This document shows, one piece after another, positions 47,813 through 58,900 of a DNA stretch of 64,000 bases. The translations under genes were made by a program, and so were the position numbers. Source of the DNA: Amblyomma americanum. Taxonomy: Eukaryota; Arthropoda; Arachnida; Ixodida; Ixodidae. The DNA lies in contig NC_135500.1 of the NCBI RefSeq assembly GCF_052857255.1, positions 165,846,683-165,910,682 of the forward strand. Reading direction: 5' to 3'. The notes beneath the pieces were generated by a model. It was not told the DNA's origin. It was given only the letters and a program-made list of their open reading frames with translations, and ran no database searches. Numbering within the stretch: the stretch's first letter is position 1; every line of letters starts with the position of its first letter.

Positions 47813-50800
47813 TATTGTTAACTGGGAAGTAGCGATTTATTTTTGGAAGTCTACGACGAAACAAACTCCCCAGTCTTGTGATATTTTAGAGCAACTCATG
47901 ATGATCATGAATTCTTGTCATAATTTTCAAGACTGGAGAGCGTAGGTGGTGCAAAATGCACATGTTGAATGACAGTGCTGAGTCGGAGCACATATTTTCC
48001 TGAAAATTCTTTGAATTAATTTATGGTCGATAAAACAGTTTTTATGATAAAGGGGATATTTATAATAGGCAAGCCATTCTACTGGTGACTTTTTAATATT
48101 CTTCCTACTTTTACTTATTGGAATCGCGAAGAGCTTGTTCAAGACTCCAGATGGCATCGCGCCTGAGCATACATCCTCAAAGTCATTATTAATGTGAAGC
48201 GCGCATCCCACTTTGGGCGATCTGTTAATAGGTAGATCATGTCGAATATCTCAGATTGCTTTTGCTCGTACCAAAAAAGGCTGTGTTAAAAACAAAATGC
48301 TCAGTCGCTTAGTAGCTTTTTCTTGTCCAGGCCGAGCTTTCGCCATCTGGATATGAAGCCGGCGGGATGCATTTGCGCTCACATTGCATTCTGAATCAGA
48401 ACTAAGTATGTCTAACACCGCAAAGCTTTTGCTTTGCCTGTGCGGCCTGCAGCTGGCTATTGTGTTTAGAAAGCTCTCAGTTTTTGCGAGGCGAAGTGGT
48501 GGTTTCATGTATTTACACTATTGGAATTTAGAAACTGACGTGTTGTTGAAAGTGGTGGACACTTTGATGCTAAACCCTTGCTTCATGCACTGTGCGCGTC
48601 ATGTTTACATAATACGCAAGCCAATGAGCCCATGTAGTTTGAAACTGAAGTTCTGAAGTGTTTGGAGTCGGCAGTAGGCTATTTTGACTCCCTGTTTTGT
48701 CTTGAAGCCTTAAATCTCATAACACGTCTTTTCCAGCGATTTGTGTTTTGCCGTTTCTTTTTCTTCTGGACTGCTTCTGCGACTTGTAGCAAACACAGAC
48801 CTTTGCAAGACAACCACCACCACTTAACTTTTGAGGGCCCTTCATGCTTCGTCTTCTTTTGGGCAGTTGTTCTTGCTCAGCAAGTGTAGTTTGGATACAT
48901 TACAATCGATGGAACATGAGAAAGCTCTCAGCTGCTCGGTGAGGACGGTTGCCGAAGGCCTACAGCACCAAACGGGGGGAGGGGGGGATTTAACGTATTG
49001 TTGCCTCGTTCGTTCCCGCTTTAAGCCCAATAGGTTTAGCTTGCGGGATAGTGGAAGCACGGTATTTTTTTTTTGTTCCCATAGATCGAAGGGATCGAAC
49101 TTCGCTGTTTGAGAACGGAACGGCTTTCCAAATTGCGAAGCATGCACTGTTAGGCGAATCGAAGGGAAAAGATTTCATAACTACTTTGCTCTAAAAACTA
49201 CATGGAACACAATCCCTAAGTTTCAGAGCTTTCTGTAACAGAAAACTGTGTAACAATGACGAGCGAAAAGATGCGGAGGAAACGGCAGTTGGAGAATTTA
49301 TGGTGGAGACAAGCAGTATCTGAAGCAGAGTGCTATATAACGGCAGTCTGCTTTAATAGGAAAGCGATGTTGAGTTGGCTGTTCGACTATGCCACTTTCA
49401 GAAAGGTATGGTTAGTTACCTCCTTTTTGGTGCGGTGGGCGCATCGGCACTTCGGTTCGCACGTTCGGTTAATCTGAGAGGAGCTCTTTAGCTCGCAGTG
49501 CATGCGGAGCTAGCATGGCGTGGTAGATTGGCCTAGAGAGAAGCCTAACTTGACTCGCTCGGCGCACGTTGGTGGAGCGAGATCAGTGAAACTGAGCGGA
49601 AGTTCACCCAAGTTGCGGCTAGACAGCACAGCTGTTCTCAACAGTTGGCTGCATTAGTCGGCGTCTGGAAGGCAACTTCGCACATTAGCGGAGTAACTAC
49701 CACATAAGGCCAGTGCGCCTCGATTACAAGGTGAGGCAAAGTGTTTCAAAAAATTATCTTATCGTTACGTTCTGAGCGAAAGAAAGGCGTAATGAACAAG
49801 CTGAAACTGAAGCTCAGCTTTTTATGAGGTAAAACAAAACTAACAACCACCAAGGATTGTCGGAATAAAACTCTAACAAAAAAGTTTGCGCTTCAGAGTT
49901 TGAAAGTAATGTTTTCGAGAAGAAAGTTGAATTAAAATCAGAAAACAACTAAAAGGAACGCTTCTTTTTTGGTAATTCATTAAAAGCGATGAGTCCTACG
50001 TTGGGACCCATGAAAACCTTCTGCTTCTTTGCTCTTTTGCATTGTAGCTTTTGAGCTTTGGCTGGCGGGAGTGTTCGGGATGTTGGCACTCAAGTTGAAG
50101 CCTCTGAGGCAATACCCGTTTTGTTTTTGCTTTTCTGCAGCCAAGTCACAATGTTCAGAGCGCATCAGAAGAGCATTCAGATACCGCCAGTTTACAGCAG
50201 CTACACGGGCCAAAGCGTACCAGTTGGATGTCTTCATTAAAAGTCAATGACCCGTGAAGATAACATAGGAAAGCACTGCAGTTCAGAAAGCGTACGCTTG
50301 ATGTCCTACGCGACACTGCAGAAGCAAGACGAACAACCTCTTTGCGATTTATCGTTTCGGTTCATTAGCCATCGCTGTTATACGGAAGGATCTAGAACTA
50401 TCAAATTAATGAACAATGCAAAACACTTAACTATGCTCGTTGCTCATCTTAATCACACTTCATGCACTCAACATCAACTCATATTTATCTGCAATCGACT
50501 AAGGTAGAGGAGTTTTTATTGCGAGTTGCACGTTATTACGGCGGGCAAAAAAGTCTAAAAACGAGGCTTTCATGCAATGGTGTCTGCTGTGATAATGAGC
50601 CGGCGAATGACTAGAATGAGACTGCTTTCCTACACTACGGAAAGGGCGAGATAATGAAGACAAACTAAGACTGTCAGGCCCTGCTGCTAGACGAGAACAA
50701 TGCTGTGAACTAAGTGAACTGTCCGCTTAGAATCTTCACAAGGCTTAGTATACGAGCACCTTTACAGCTCTGCGTCTCCCGCGCGGTATTTTTCCAGGCG

Positions 50801-51289
50801 AGTCTGTGTGTCTCGAGTTGCACGCCAAGAGAGAAAAGAGGTAACTTGCCTTAACTTTTGAATAAGTTTTAGGGGAGACAAGTTCATGCCACTTGGTTCT
50901 TTGTTAGCAACAAAACAAAGCAAACGTCGAGGACTTATACTGGCTCTTTCCTTCTCTGACAACCCTTGTTGTTTGCGATGGTTTGGTACCCTATAGGAGT
51001 ACCTGGCTGGCTCACAAACACTACACTCGACACATCGCAGGAGCTTACAGAGACATATAGAATAATATTATCTTAACAGGTAAGAGTTAATAAGAGACTA
51101 TATCAGAAAGTAGCGGATTCATGCACAGCTGCTGTATACCAGCGGTCGCATTCTCTAAGGATCCATTTCAAATGAATTTCCGTTTTCAACTTGATTTCGA
51201 GTGGCGTCAGCTTATAGGCAGCCGCAGAAACAAGCAGCAACAGGCCAATGCCAGAAACGAGAACATAGAGGGGCCCTAAGTCGACGGTA
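47813..51289. other. Intergenic, no gene recognised
   Basis: About 3.5 kb. A higher-G+C patch at 49490-49740 has no open frame of note but resembles 11215-11345 in places. Frames of 101 and 103 codons at 48842-49147 and nearby lack motifs. Confidence 0.4.
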
Positions 51290-51408
51290 GCCTGCGACAC
51301 TCGCCGCACGCACAAGATAACCATTGGCTCCGATATGCGCCCAATGGTGAGGTCCGGTGGTCGATGAGCCAATGGTCCGGCCGCTTCCCATGAACGCTTG
51401 AAAGCCAC
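51290..51408 (-). repeat. Partial copy of foldback family 2
   Basis: The minus strand reads 'ctttcaagcgttcatgggaa', 'gcggccggaccattggctca', 'ccaccggacctcaccattgg' and 'gcgcatatcggagccaatgg'. Order and spacing match the right arm of 47427-47812 on the minus strand ('ctttccagcgtctgcgggaa', 'actcctcatcactggctgca'). It also contains its own short inverted repeat 'accattgg...ccaatggt'. Only about 115 bases are recognisable. The downstream minus frame has a hydrophobic stretch ('LYVLVSGIGLLLLVSAAAY') that could be an unrelated exon fragment. Confidence 0.55.
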
Positions 51409-52576
51409 GGCTACGTCATCGAACAGGTGTGATCAGCCCCATAGAACGAAACTAATACGAAATGGAAAATGGTGGATGTCTCCTTACAGGAGATTACAGA
51501 CACAAAAGGTTCCTGCAAAGATGCTGGGAGACTCAGTTACTTGTGCCCTGCGCGCGAAAGTAGATAGTAATGCTTATGATTAGCCGTAGCCCCTTGTTTA
51601 CATCAAGGTTCACTCCGGTTTGAAAAGTCTCAGAGGTGAAGATTCTCACGTTTCAGTCCGTGAAACTCATGGCAAGTTTATTACATGTACTCGCTTCCTG
51701 TCCGTAAGCAGCGAAGGCCTCAGGCAGCGAGACGCTAAAATTTTGCTCTGCTTTTCTGAGTAACCGACACGTTACTAATAAAGAGGTATCCGCTCGCTCA
51801 TTATGACTCGCGCTTTTAATTACGGTTCGCATCTCAGTCAAGGATTCCCCTCGTCGGTCCGCGATAGACTGAAACGCTGTCAGCCGTTTCAGGAATGCTC
51901 ACCGGGACCTTTTGAAAAATTCTCATAGTAAATTGACTTGGTATATAGCCGTGATGGTTCTATTTCTCGAAAGTATTTTGCAGATGCTGGCAAAAGATTT
52001 CAGGACACAGACACAACGTAAAAGTAGAATATACTCCCTGCCCTGAGTCGCGGTTGGGTATTGAGAGGTGCATTTTGCATGTAACTCTGGGAAATGCCAA
52101 GCAGAACATATCCACCAGTTCCTGGGTGCTTGCTTAGTCAGCCAAGCATTTGAGTTTTTTTTAATTTTATGCGCAGAAAACTTTTGTGGGCACCTCTATT
52201 TTACCTCGTGACTTCGCAGTCAGTTGCGTTTTTGCTTCAAGTCTGATCCTCGAGAAATCTAACCTGAAATGCTTAACAGCGCCTTGTTTTGTAGAATGAA
52301 TGCTTTGTTTAAATTTCGAAAACAGGGGAGGAAGCTTGCAGAGTAAAAATACAAATGAAATGGGGCAAGCACTGCTCACTTCCTTGACAGGTCATAGAGA
52401 ACACAAACAAGGTCGCTCAGAAAAGAGAAAGAATGAATAATTATAGTAAACAAAGGAAGTGCAAAGTTCAAGAGAAGCGTGGAGAGGTGAGAGCTGTGTA
52501 TATAATTACTCGAGCTTGATAAACCGAAAGCTAAGTTACGTAAGAAAGAAAGGAAACTGGTGCGAAATGCTCAGAG
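51409..52576. other. Intergenic, no feature seen
   Basis: A+T-rich, no frame above 70 codons, up to the tail of the RNase H-type LINE. Confidence 0.5.
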
Positions 52577-52592
52577 AATGAATGAATGAAAA
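52577..52592 (-). repeat. ATTC microsatellite tail of the LINE
   Basis: 'gaatgaatgaatgaaaaa' on the plus strand is the complement of the element 3' tail, immediately after its polyadenylation signal. Compare the GATT tail at 11047. Confidence 0.8.
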
Positions 52593-52680
52593 ACTTTATT
52601 GGTTCCTTTAGGAAGTAGTAACGCTAGAGGACGAAGTCTTCGTCTTGAAGCTTGGGTCCTCCTTGGCCGTGGGTGGGCCC

Positions 52681-53480
52681 CTAGTCCAGGGCTCCACTGA
52701 GTCGGACCACCTCGCTTGCGTGTGCTATGAGGGCCCTTTGGACCCCTAGCTCGCAGCTGGTGAGCCGGCTTTCCCATTGCTCCGCCCTTGGTGTTTTGTG
52801 TTTGTGGAATGCTTTATTTCTTCCGCACTCCCATGTGACATGATATAGTGTTGGTTTTGCTCCGCACTACGGACAGTTGGCGCTATACTGTGTGGGGAAC
52901 ATCTTGTTTAATATGTATAAGTTTGGGAAGGAGCCTGTTTGCAGTCTTCGCCATCCTGTGGCTTCCTCCTTGGATAATGCTTTATGTGGTGGGGGGTATT
53001 GGCATCTTCGCCCCTTATATAAGTTCAATAATTCCGAATAGCTGTTCCCGCAATTAATCTGGGGCCCCTCCGGGGTTAATGACGTTCCTGCTCGGCTGTT
53101 CATTCCTCGAGCTAGGTTGTCTGCCCCTTCGTTGCCCCTGATCCCTGCGTGACTCGGTATCCAGATTATGTTGTGTATTGGTTGCCCCTCAGGAAGCAGA
53201 GCTCTACTGAGGATCTTGAGTGCCGTGCTGCTAATTCTGCCTCTAGTATAGTTCCGGCACGCCTCTTGTGAATCCGTTAAGATGTTAAGGGATCTCCCTG
53301 TCCTATATCCTTCATTCGCTGCCAGGGCGACAGCAATCTCCTCTGCCTCCGTTATGTTAGATACTTCGGCTGTAAGGCTTGTGATGTGTTCTCCGTGGTA
53401 ATTTACAACTACTGCTACCGCGCTATTTTTGTGTGTTTGGGGGTATAGGGAGGCATCAGTGTAGACTGTTGTCCCGATGC
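52681..53480 (-). pseudogene. LINE RNase H domain and C-terminal zinc region
   Basis: RNase H removes the RNA strand after first-strand synthesis. Catalytic residues are visible in order: 'VYTDAS' (Asp), 'NITEAEEIA' (Glu), 'LTDSQEA' (Asp), then 'WIPSHAGIRGNEGADNLARG' (His and Asp). The C-terminal C-x2-C-H-C motif is interrupted: the codon between 'CP' and 'CG' is TAG at 52867-52869, where relatives have a Tyr-like residue. The frame continues to 'SEVVRLSGALD' and a stop near 52681. It is one frame away from the RT thumb, with a one-base insertion near 53470-53490. Confidence 0.85.
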
Positions 53481-53489
53481 CTCATGTTC

Positions 53490-54767
53490 CTCTCATAAAA
53501 TTCTGCCCTAACCTGTCTCCTGTTAGCATGGAGGTTTGGATCCATGTTTCGGGGGATAGGTTGTATGCATAGCTTCTTTCTTAGCGGGTCTGGCATTGCG
53601 GCCCTGCTATTTTGTGGCTTTTCTATTTCCCGACCTAGCTTTGTCAGGAGCGCCCTTCTAGTCGTTGTGTTGCTAAGTCTTCGTATTTGTGCCTTGAGCT
53701 GGCATTCTCTTAATTCTTCGAAGGTGTTGCTGATTCTGAGTTGCATGAGCTTGTCGTTGGATGTATTTCTTGGGAGATGAAGAGCTGTTTTGTATGCCTT
53801 CCGGAGTATTGTCTCCGCTTGCTCCTTCTCTGCTTTGATAGTCACATGGTACGGTAATGAATATGTTACACGGCTGACCACTAGGCTGTTGACTAGCCTG
53901 ATTGTGTCCTCCTCCTTCATGCCATACCTCTTATGCGCTACTCTGCTTATCATCCGGCCTACTTGTCCTGCCGCTTTGCTTAGCAGGCTGAGTATATGAC
54001 TGCACTTCCGGCTTCCTTGCAGCCACATGCCGAGAATTCTGATCATCTTTTGTTCCGGGATGTTCTGGCCCTCTAGTTTTATTTCGAGTGCCTACCCACT
54101 CTGAGGGGCTCAGATTTTTCCGTGGAGCATTTAAGTCGTCTTTGTTTTGTGTATTCTTCAATGCAGGTGGCAGCCTCTTGTAGCGCCTCCTGCTTCTCCC
54201 CAGTGAGCCTTGGGTGATCCAGATGGCGATATCGTCTGCGTACATTGCATGACTAATCCCCTGGACTTGGCTAAGTTTCTTGGCGAGGTTGACCATCGCT
54301 ATGTTAAAGAGTATTGGCGAGATTACTGAGCCTTGCGGAGTGCCCTTGCATGGCGTTTGAAAGGTGTCACTCCGCAGGTTTCCTAGGCCTACCGTCGCTG
54401 CACTGTCCGTGAGGAAGCTTCTAACGTAGTCATGGACTTTCTTCCCGCAGCTGGTGGTGTTAAGTCCTTCCATAATGGCGGCATGGGATACGTTCTCAAA
54501 GGCCCCTTTAATATTGATGGCCATGACAATGTTCTCCCCGTTCTTTGGCATTGTTTCGAGTACCTCTTCTTTTAGTTGTAGCAAGATGTCTTGGGTTGAC
54601 AAATTTGCCCTGAATCCGAACATGGTGTTTGAGTACCATTCTCCGTCTTCTAGATGCGTTTGTATTCGTCGGGTAACTATTCTCTCGTACAGCTTGCCTA
54701 GGCATGATGTTAGCGAGATTGGTCTGAGGTTTTCAATTTGGAGTTTCTTGCCGGGCTTGGGGATCAT
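53490..54767 (-). pseudogene. LINE reverse transcriptase, frameshifted and catalytically altered
   Basis: Motifs readable in order: 'IPKPGKK', 'LRPISLTSCLGKLYERI', 'FGFRANLSTQDILLQL', motif A 'AINIKGAFENVSH', motif B 'GTPQGSVISPILFNIAM', motif C 'MYADDIAIW'. Motif A normally carries the catalytic Asp ('DIKGAFDNV'); here it is Asn, so the enzyme would be inactive even if the frame were intact. Frameshifts occur after motif C (near 54190) and near 54100, after which the thumb ('IRILGMWLQG', 'LVVSRVTYSLPYH') is read in another frame. Confidence 0.85.
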
Positions 54768-54804
54768 GACGACTATTGCCGGGCTCGGGGATCATGACGA
54801 CTAC
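54749..54804. repeat. 28-base tandem duplication inside the RT region
   Basis: Two adjacent 28-base units beginning 'tgccgggctt' and 'tgccgggctc' differ by two substitutions. Because 28 is not a multiple of three it shifts the reading frame just before the 'IPKPGKK' motif. Confidence 0.9.
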
Positions 54805-54899
54805 GGCGTGTTTCCACTCCGCTGGGACCGTCCCTTCTTCCGATTGTTTGTTTAGGTATAATGTGAGTTGGCTGATTGCTGGGACATGTGTCCACGCTT

Positions 54900-55435
54900 A
54901 CGCTATTACCCTGTCTAGTAGGCTGACTTTCATCTGTGAGTAACTCGCAGCCTGTGTTTTCCGCTGCTGTGCAGATGCCGCGCCCCTTTTTATCTTCGAT
55001 CCTGCTACCCCATTGTGGTCTTTTCGCATTAAAATCCCGTGCTATTATTAGGGTATTCTGCCCTGCAAGCTTCTTTGCTTCCGCAAAAAGCTTAATGAAG
55101 TCTCCTTTATTTTTAGGTGGGCTGTACAAATTTACTATAAAAGTGCTTTTAGCTTTTTTTCTCTTGGGAATCGCTTCAGTTATTATGTGTTCTAGCTGTG
55201 TGTCTTCAAACTCCTTATGAGCTATGGTTGTGATTTTGTTGCTAATGAGAGTTGCTGTTCTTCCGTTCTCCTGACATGAGTATCCTTTTAGGGTTGGGGT
55301 GCAATTTGTCTCTTGTAGAAGTATTAGATCTGGTGGGTTTCCTCTAGTGTTAATGAATTGCTGTAAGAGCCCTTGCTTACGCCTGTAGCTCCGGCAATTC
55401 CACTGCCATATCTCTAGTTGTTGTTGTCCTGCCAT
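54900..55435 (-). pseudogene. LINE AP-type endonuclease, C-terminally deleted
   Basis: Starts at an ATG ('MAGQQQLEIWQWNCRS'). Motifs: 'WQWNCRS' (Asn), 'LILLQETN' (catalytic Glu), 'NLYSPPKNKGDF', 'LIIARDFNAKRPQWGS' where relatives have GDFN, then 'PTRQGNSVS'. After about 178 residues the sequence jumps to RT-proximal linker ('NKQSEEGTVPAEWKHAVVV' in another frame). The final endonuclease segment with its SDH motif and the RT N terminus are missing. Confidence 0.82.
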
Positions 55436-55620
55436 GTTATCGTATTGGTACTGTTGTTTGTTCCCTGGGATTCTGATCCAAACCTGCGCTCATTATAGAG
55501 GCGGTCACTAGCGTCATTTACTGTCTTCTGTGTGTTTTGACTCTCTACATAGTTGCGGAAGCTCTGATCTTGCAGGGCTATCTTTTGATTTAGAGAAACA
55601 AAATCTGCGCAGGATGCCAT
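55414..55620 (-). CDS. Short leader frame upstream of ORF2, possible ORF1 remnant
   Basis: A 68-codon ATG frame ending 22 bases inside the endonuclease frame, the overlap expected between LINE ORF1 and ORF2. It is polar (Gln, Asn, Ser-rich), with no CCHC knuckles or PHD finger visible. It may be the C-terminal end of a truncated ORF1. The frame continues open upstream of the ATG to about 55680 without recognisable motifs. Confidence 0.35.
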   Translation of the reverse strand: MASCADFVSLNQKIALQDQSFRNYVESQNTQKTVNDASDRLYNERRFGSESQGTNNSTNTITWQDNNN

Positions 55621-55825
55621 TTCTCCACCTTCACCTACTTCACTCCACTGGCAAGAGCGATGTCTGAAAATCTCATCTGGTGAATTTTTTCTCCTTTCTT
55701 TTTGTTCATCGCTACGGCTGCTTTCTTTCTAAGTTTCTCTCAAAATAGAGGACAACTGTTAAATATTCAAACAGTTCAACGCTGGGTCTTTCTTTTTTGC
55801 AGAAACGCTGAACGGACCTTTGGTT

Positions 55826-55945
55826 TTCTCCGGGTATCAGAGTGGTTCCAATCCGGGTCGCTTCCTTTGCGGCGAGATAACTGGCCTCGTGGTTTGTCCA
55901 GATTGTGAAAACGATGGCCCAAGGGCTTCAGCTAGGCAGAGCTTA
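55826..55945 (+). repeat. Dispersed repeat family D, copy 2
   Basis: Contains 'tcagagtggttccaatccgg', 'gcggcgagataactggcctc', 'gtggtttgtccagattgtga', 'aaacgatggcccaagggctt', matching 19322-19440 in inverted orientation. It lies about 190 bases upstream of the decayed LINE and has no evident relation to it. Confidence 0.7.
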
Positions 55946-58900
55946 TCTTTTCTTTTTCTGAGCACACATTTGGCTCAGACATTATTCTTTTTTACGTTAG
56001 ATTATTTCCTCTTATTTCTTACAACCCTTTCACTCGATAACTTTCTGCTCTATAATTAATGATCAGTTCTTGCAATATGTTTTTTGCTGTCTATCTGTAC
56101 ATCCTTTAGAATTCCTTGTGCTCAGTCCAACACTTTCGACACCTTTGTGCCTATAATTGCCTTCCCACTTATAACGGTTGCTTGATGAGGATACTCGCCG
56201 CGATCCATGGCGATCAGAGATAAACATAAAACAAGGATCGCGGTGTCCTTATTGGTATCATTGATATCCGCTATTTCATCTTGTGAAGTCTAATCTGAAT
56301 ATCTCAACTATTCCAGTGGTATTTACATTAAAATTTTTGGACACTGAATATATGTAGCACGTCGCAATGGCTTCAAGGTGGGTCAAAACCATTTTGATAT
56401 TTCTAAAAAGGGTCGACACCATCAAGAAGCCTTATCACGGGGGAATTGCTGTTTACCTGTCGCTCCATCTATTTGTCTAGGTTGAGATGCACAGTATGAA
56501 AGTTTTTTCTCTCGTTCCTTTTATCTTATATGTAATGTGAGTGACCGCGCGTGTGCCTAACAGAAAGATAATTTTGAAACATTTGCGTTTAACTTGCAGT
56601 TAAGCATTTTACATTGCTTTGTGTACGTGAACTGCTGAGAATGTACGCAGTTAAATCTATAGTTTTATGGCACACTTCGTTGTTTAGTTTATATTCAAAA
56701 TGGTTTTACTTGCAGTGTAGTCACTCCTCGGTGAGCTTCGGAGGCGTAAGTGCGTCAACCTGCGGTTGGCGGTACTTGCGGTACGCCTTCAGGCCAAACT
56801 GAATAAAACGAGCTCAGGGGATGTATACAAACTAAGGAGGAGTAGATTACGCTGTACTTACGGCAATTTAGTGTAGTTCACATTTATACCGATTATCAGT
56901 AACTCCGCACACAAGGAAAACTTGACAGTACACATAAAAACACAAAAATTACAACTAAAGTATCAAAAATGCCCGTCAAATGTACGCACTTTAAAGAGTT
57001 CAGATATTATAATTTCTTTATCGACTATGCTTACTCCTGTAAAAGTAATGCAGCCCTCATTTTGCTCCATCGTGCATTGCGCTTTTTTAATATATTGCGT
57101 TGGCCCTCGGTTTTCCGCGCCCAAGAATAGCAGTGTTCTAAAAAAAAAAAACGTACCGTATTTTTGTTTTATGCAGTTATTAGAAAATTTTGAGAAGCCA
57201 TCTGAAGAAAGAATTTGTAATGCTTCCTTAGAAGAATATTATTAAAGATGCCCCTTTTGACAACGTGCACTTCTGCGCTGGATAATGATAGACAAAACAC
57301 AACAGGCGCAGCACAGTTGAGGAACTGAGTTTGAACTGGTTATACACTGTGAATATCGGTCGTTTATCTGGACAACACTCCTTGTCAAACTCTCCAGTCA
57401 TTGTGGCGTGGCAAAAGGTACCCGAAGCCCTTGTCTTATGACGACCTTTTTATGTTGTGCAAAAATGTGTGCATATAGGGCATGACCTTCATCTCTTTTA
57501 TTCTATTTATTGAGTGGCTTTGTATCTATTGGTTTCGCCTTGACGTTCTTGAAAAAATTTTCAAGGCACGTTTGATCACGTGCATGAAAAATCCCGCATT
57601 TTTTTACCTTTGCTCTTGCTGCTGAAAGCTGGTTTTCACGCTATGAGAACAGCTTTTCTGCAGCGCATTTTTTAGGTATAAGCTACCTATGTCCCGTTTG
57701 GTAAGTTTTGAATGACAGGAGCTGTATGGTATGAAGTTTTTCTTAAAGCATGCGACTTATGCCCAAAAAAGGTGGCTGCCACCACCGAAGTTTTAATTGG
57801 TGTGTAAGCATCTTTAAGAATTAACTTCTGGTGGCCCATGGGTCAAAGTGAGTGAGTTGCTGCATGATCTAAAGCGGTCTGAAATGTTAGCGGCTACTTT
57901 ATGTACATTGCCCGTGGGTAAAACAATAAAACTACTAAAATGTAATCTGCATAGCTAAACGCCTTAGTCTCGTGGTTCGTGCCTTAGCTGTCTTTTCGTT
58001 AGCTTCCTAAGCTAGGTGGGTTTAAAGTGGAGCTACATGCAACACATACAAATTACATTTTTTTGCACATAATGCCATCATTACTTTTAGTCATCATAGA
58101 AAACAGGTAGGTCGTAAGAGGTTCTGAGAATTCATCACCGGAGCATTCACACAGGTTCTGGCTTCTTATACACCCAAAATAAGTAAGAAGCTTCTTCCTG
58201 AAAGGCACGAAAAGTTACCTACAGTGCGCTACTACTCACGTTTGATGAGATGCATTTTATTAAAGCTTTGTTGCGACACGTTGTGGAAAGATACGGAATT
58301 ACTGACTTTGAAGCAAGAGTTCTTGGTTTGTATTCGCCATCGCTGGAAGATATATGTGTGGAATCGCAACGACGCAAGCTGTTTCTTGTAGCCACAGTCA
58401 GCGTCAGGACGTACAATATTGAATATGCTTTGCACGTCGTATGTTGAGCGCTCGATGCTATTTATTTTATTGATTCATCTTGGTGTTTCTCTTTCTTCTA
58501 CACTTCTGAAGGCTCTATCGTCACACTCACACCCAACAGTTGAAGTGTTCATTAATAGATGTTGCATATATTTTGCTTATATCACACTTTAGATCGACAT
58601 GTAGAAGTTGACCGAAATTTTAAAATGCTGGTGTAGTTTTACAGTGTGAGAGGCTACCACCTCCCTTCACGAATTCGTTAAACATGCGAGACGGCATGCG
58701 GTGCGTTTCCCGTAAGTCGAGACATGGATTAAAATCAAGTCGGGGCTTGTTCTCAAGACGAGTTTGGGACATCATTATTGATAATCGCGTTCAAAAGTCT
58801 CATGCTCCTGTCACGCTAGTGATGCTGGCCATCTTGTGGCGTACTGCTGACATTATTCTCCGGGAATGCAGCGTAGCTTGGAGCAGCAATCAAGCCTGAA

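Larger units (their letters stand above)
52577..55640 (-). mobile_element. Decayed LINE with endonuclease, RT and RNase H (I/LOA-like)
   Basis: Minus-strand order is a short leader frame, AP-type endonuclease, RT, RNase H, a zinc-motif C-terminal region, a 3' UTR with AATAAA (complement of 52595-52600) and an ATTC tail. RNase H after the RT places it outside the CR1 group, in the I/LOA-type set. It is broken by several frameshifts, a stop in the zinc motif, an internal deletion joining endonuclease to RT, a 28-base tandem duplication and loss of a catalytic Asp in the RT. Clearly inactive and older than the element at 1-4237. Confidence 0.88.
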
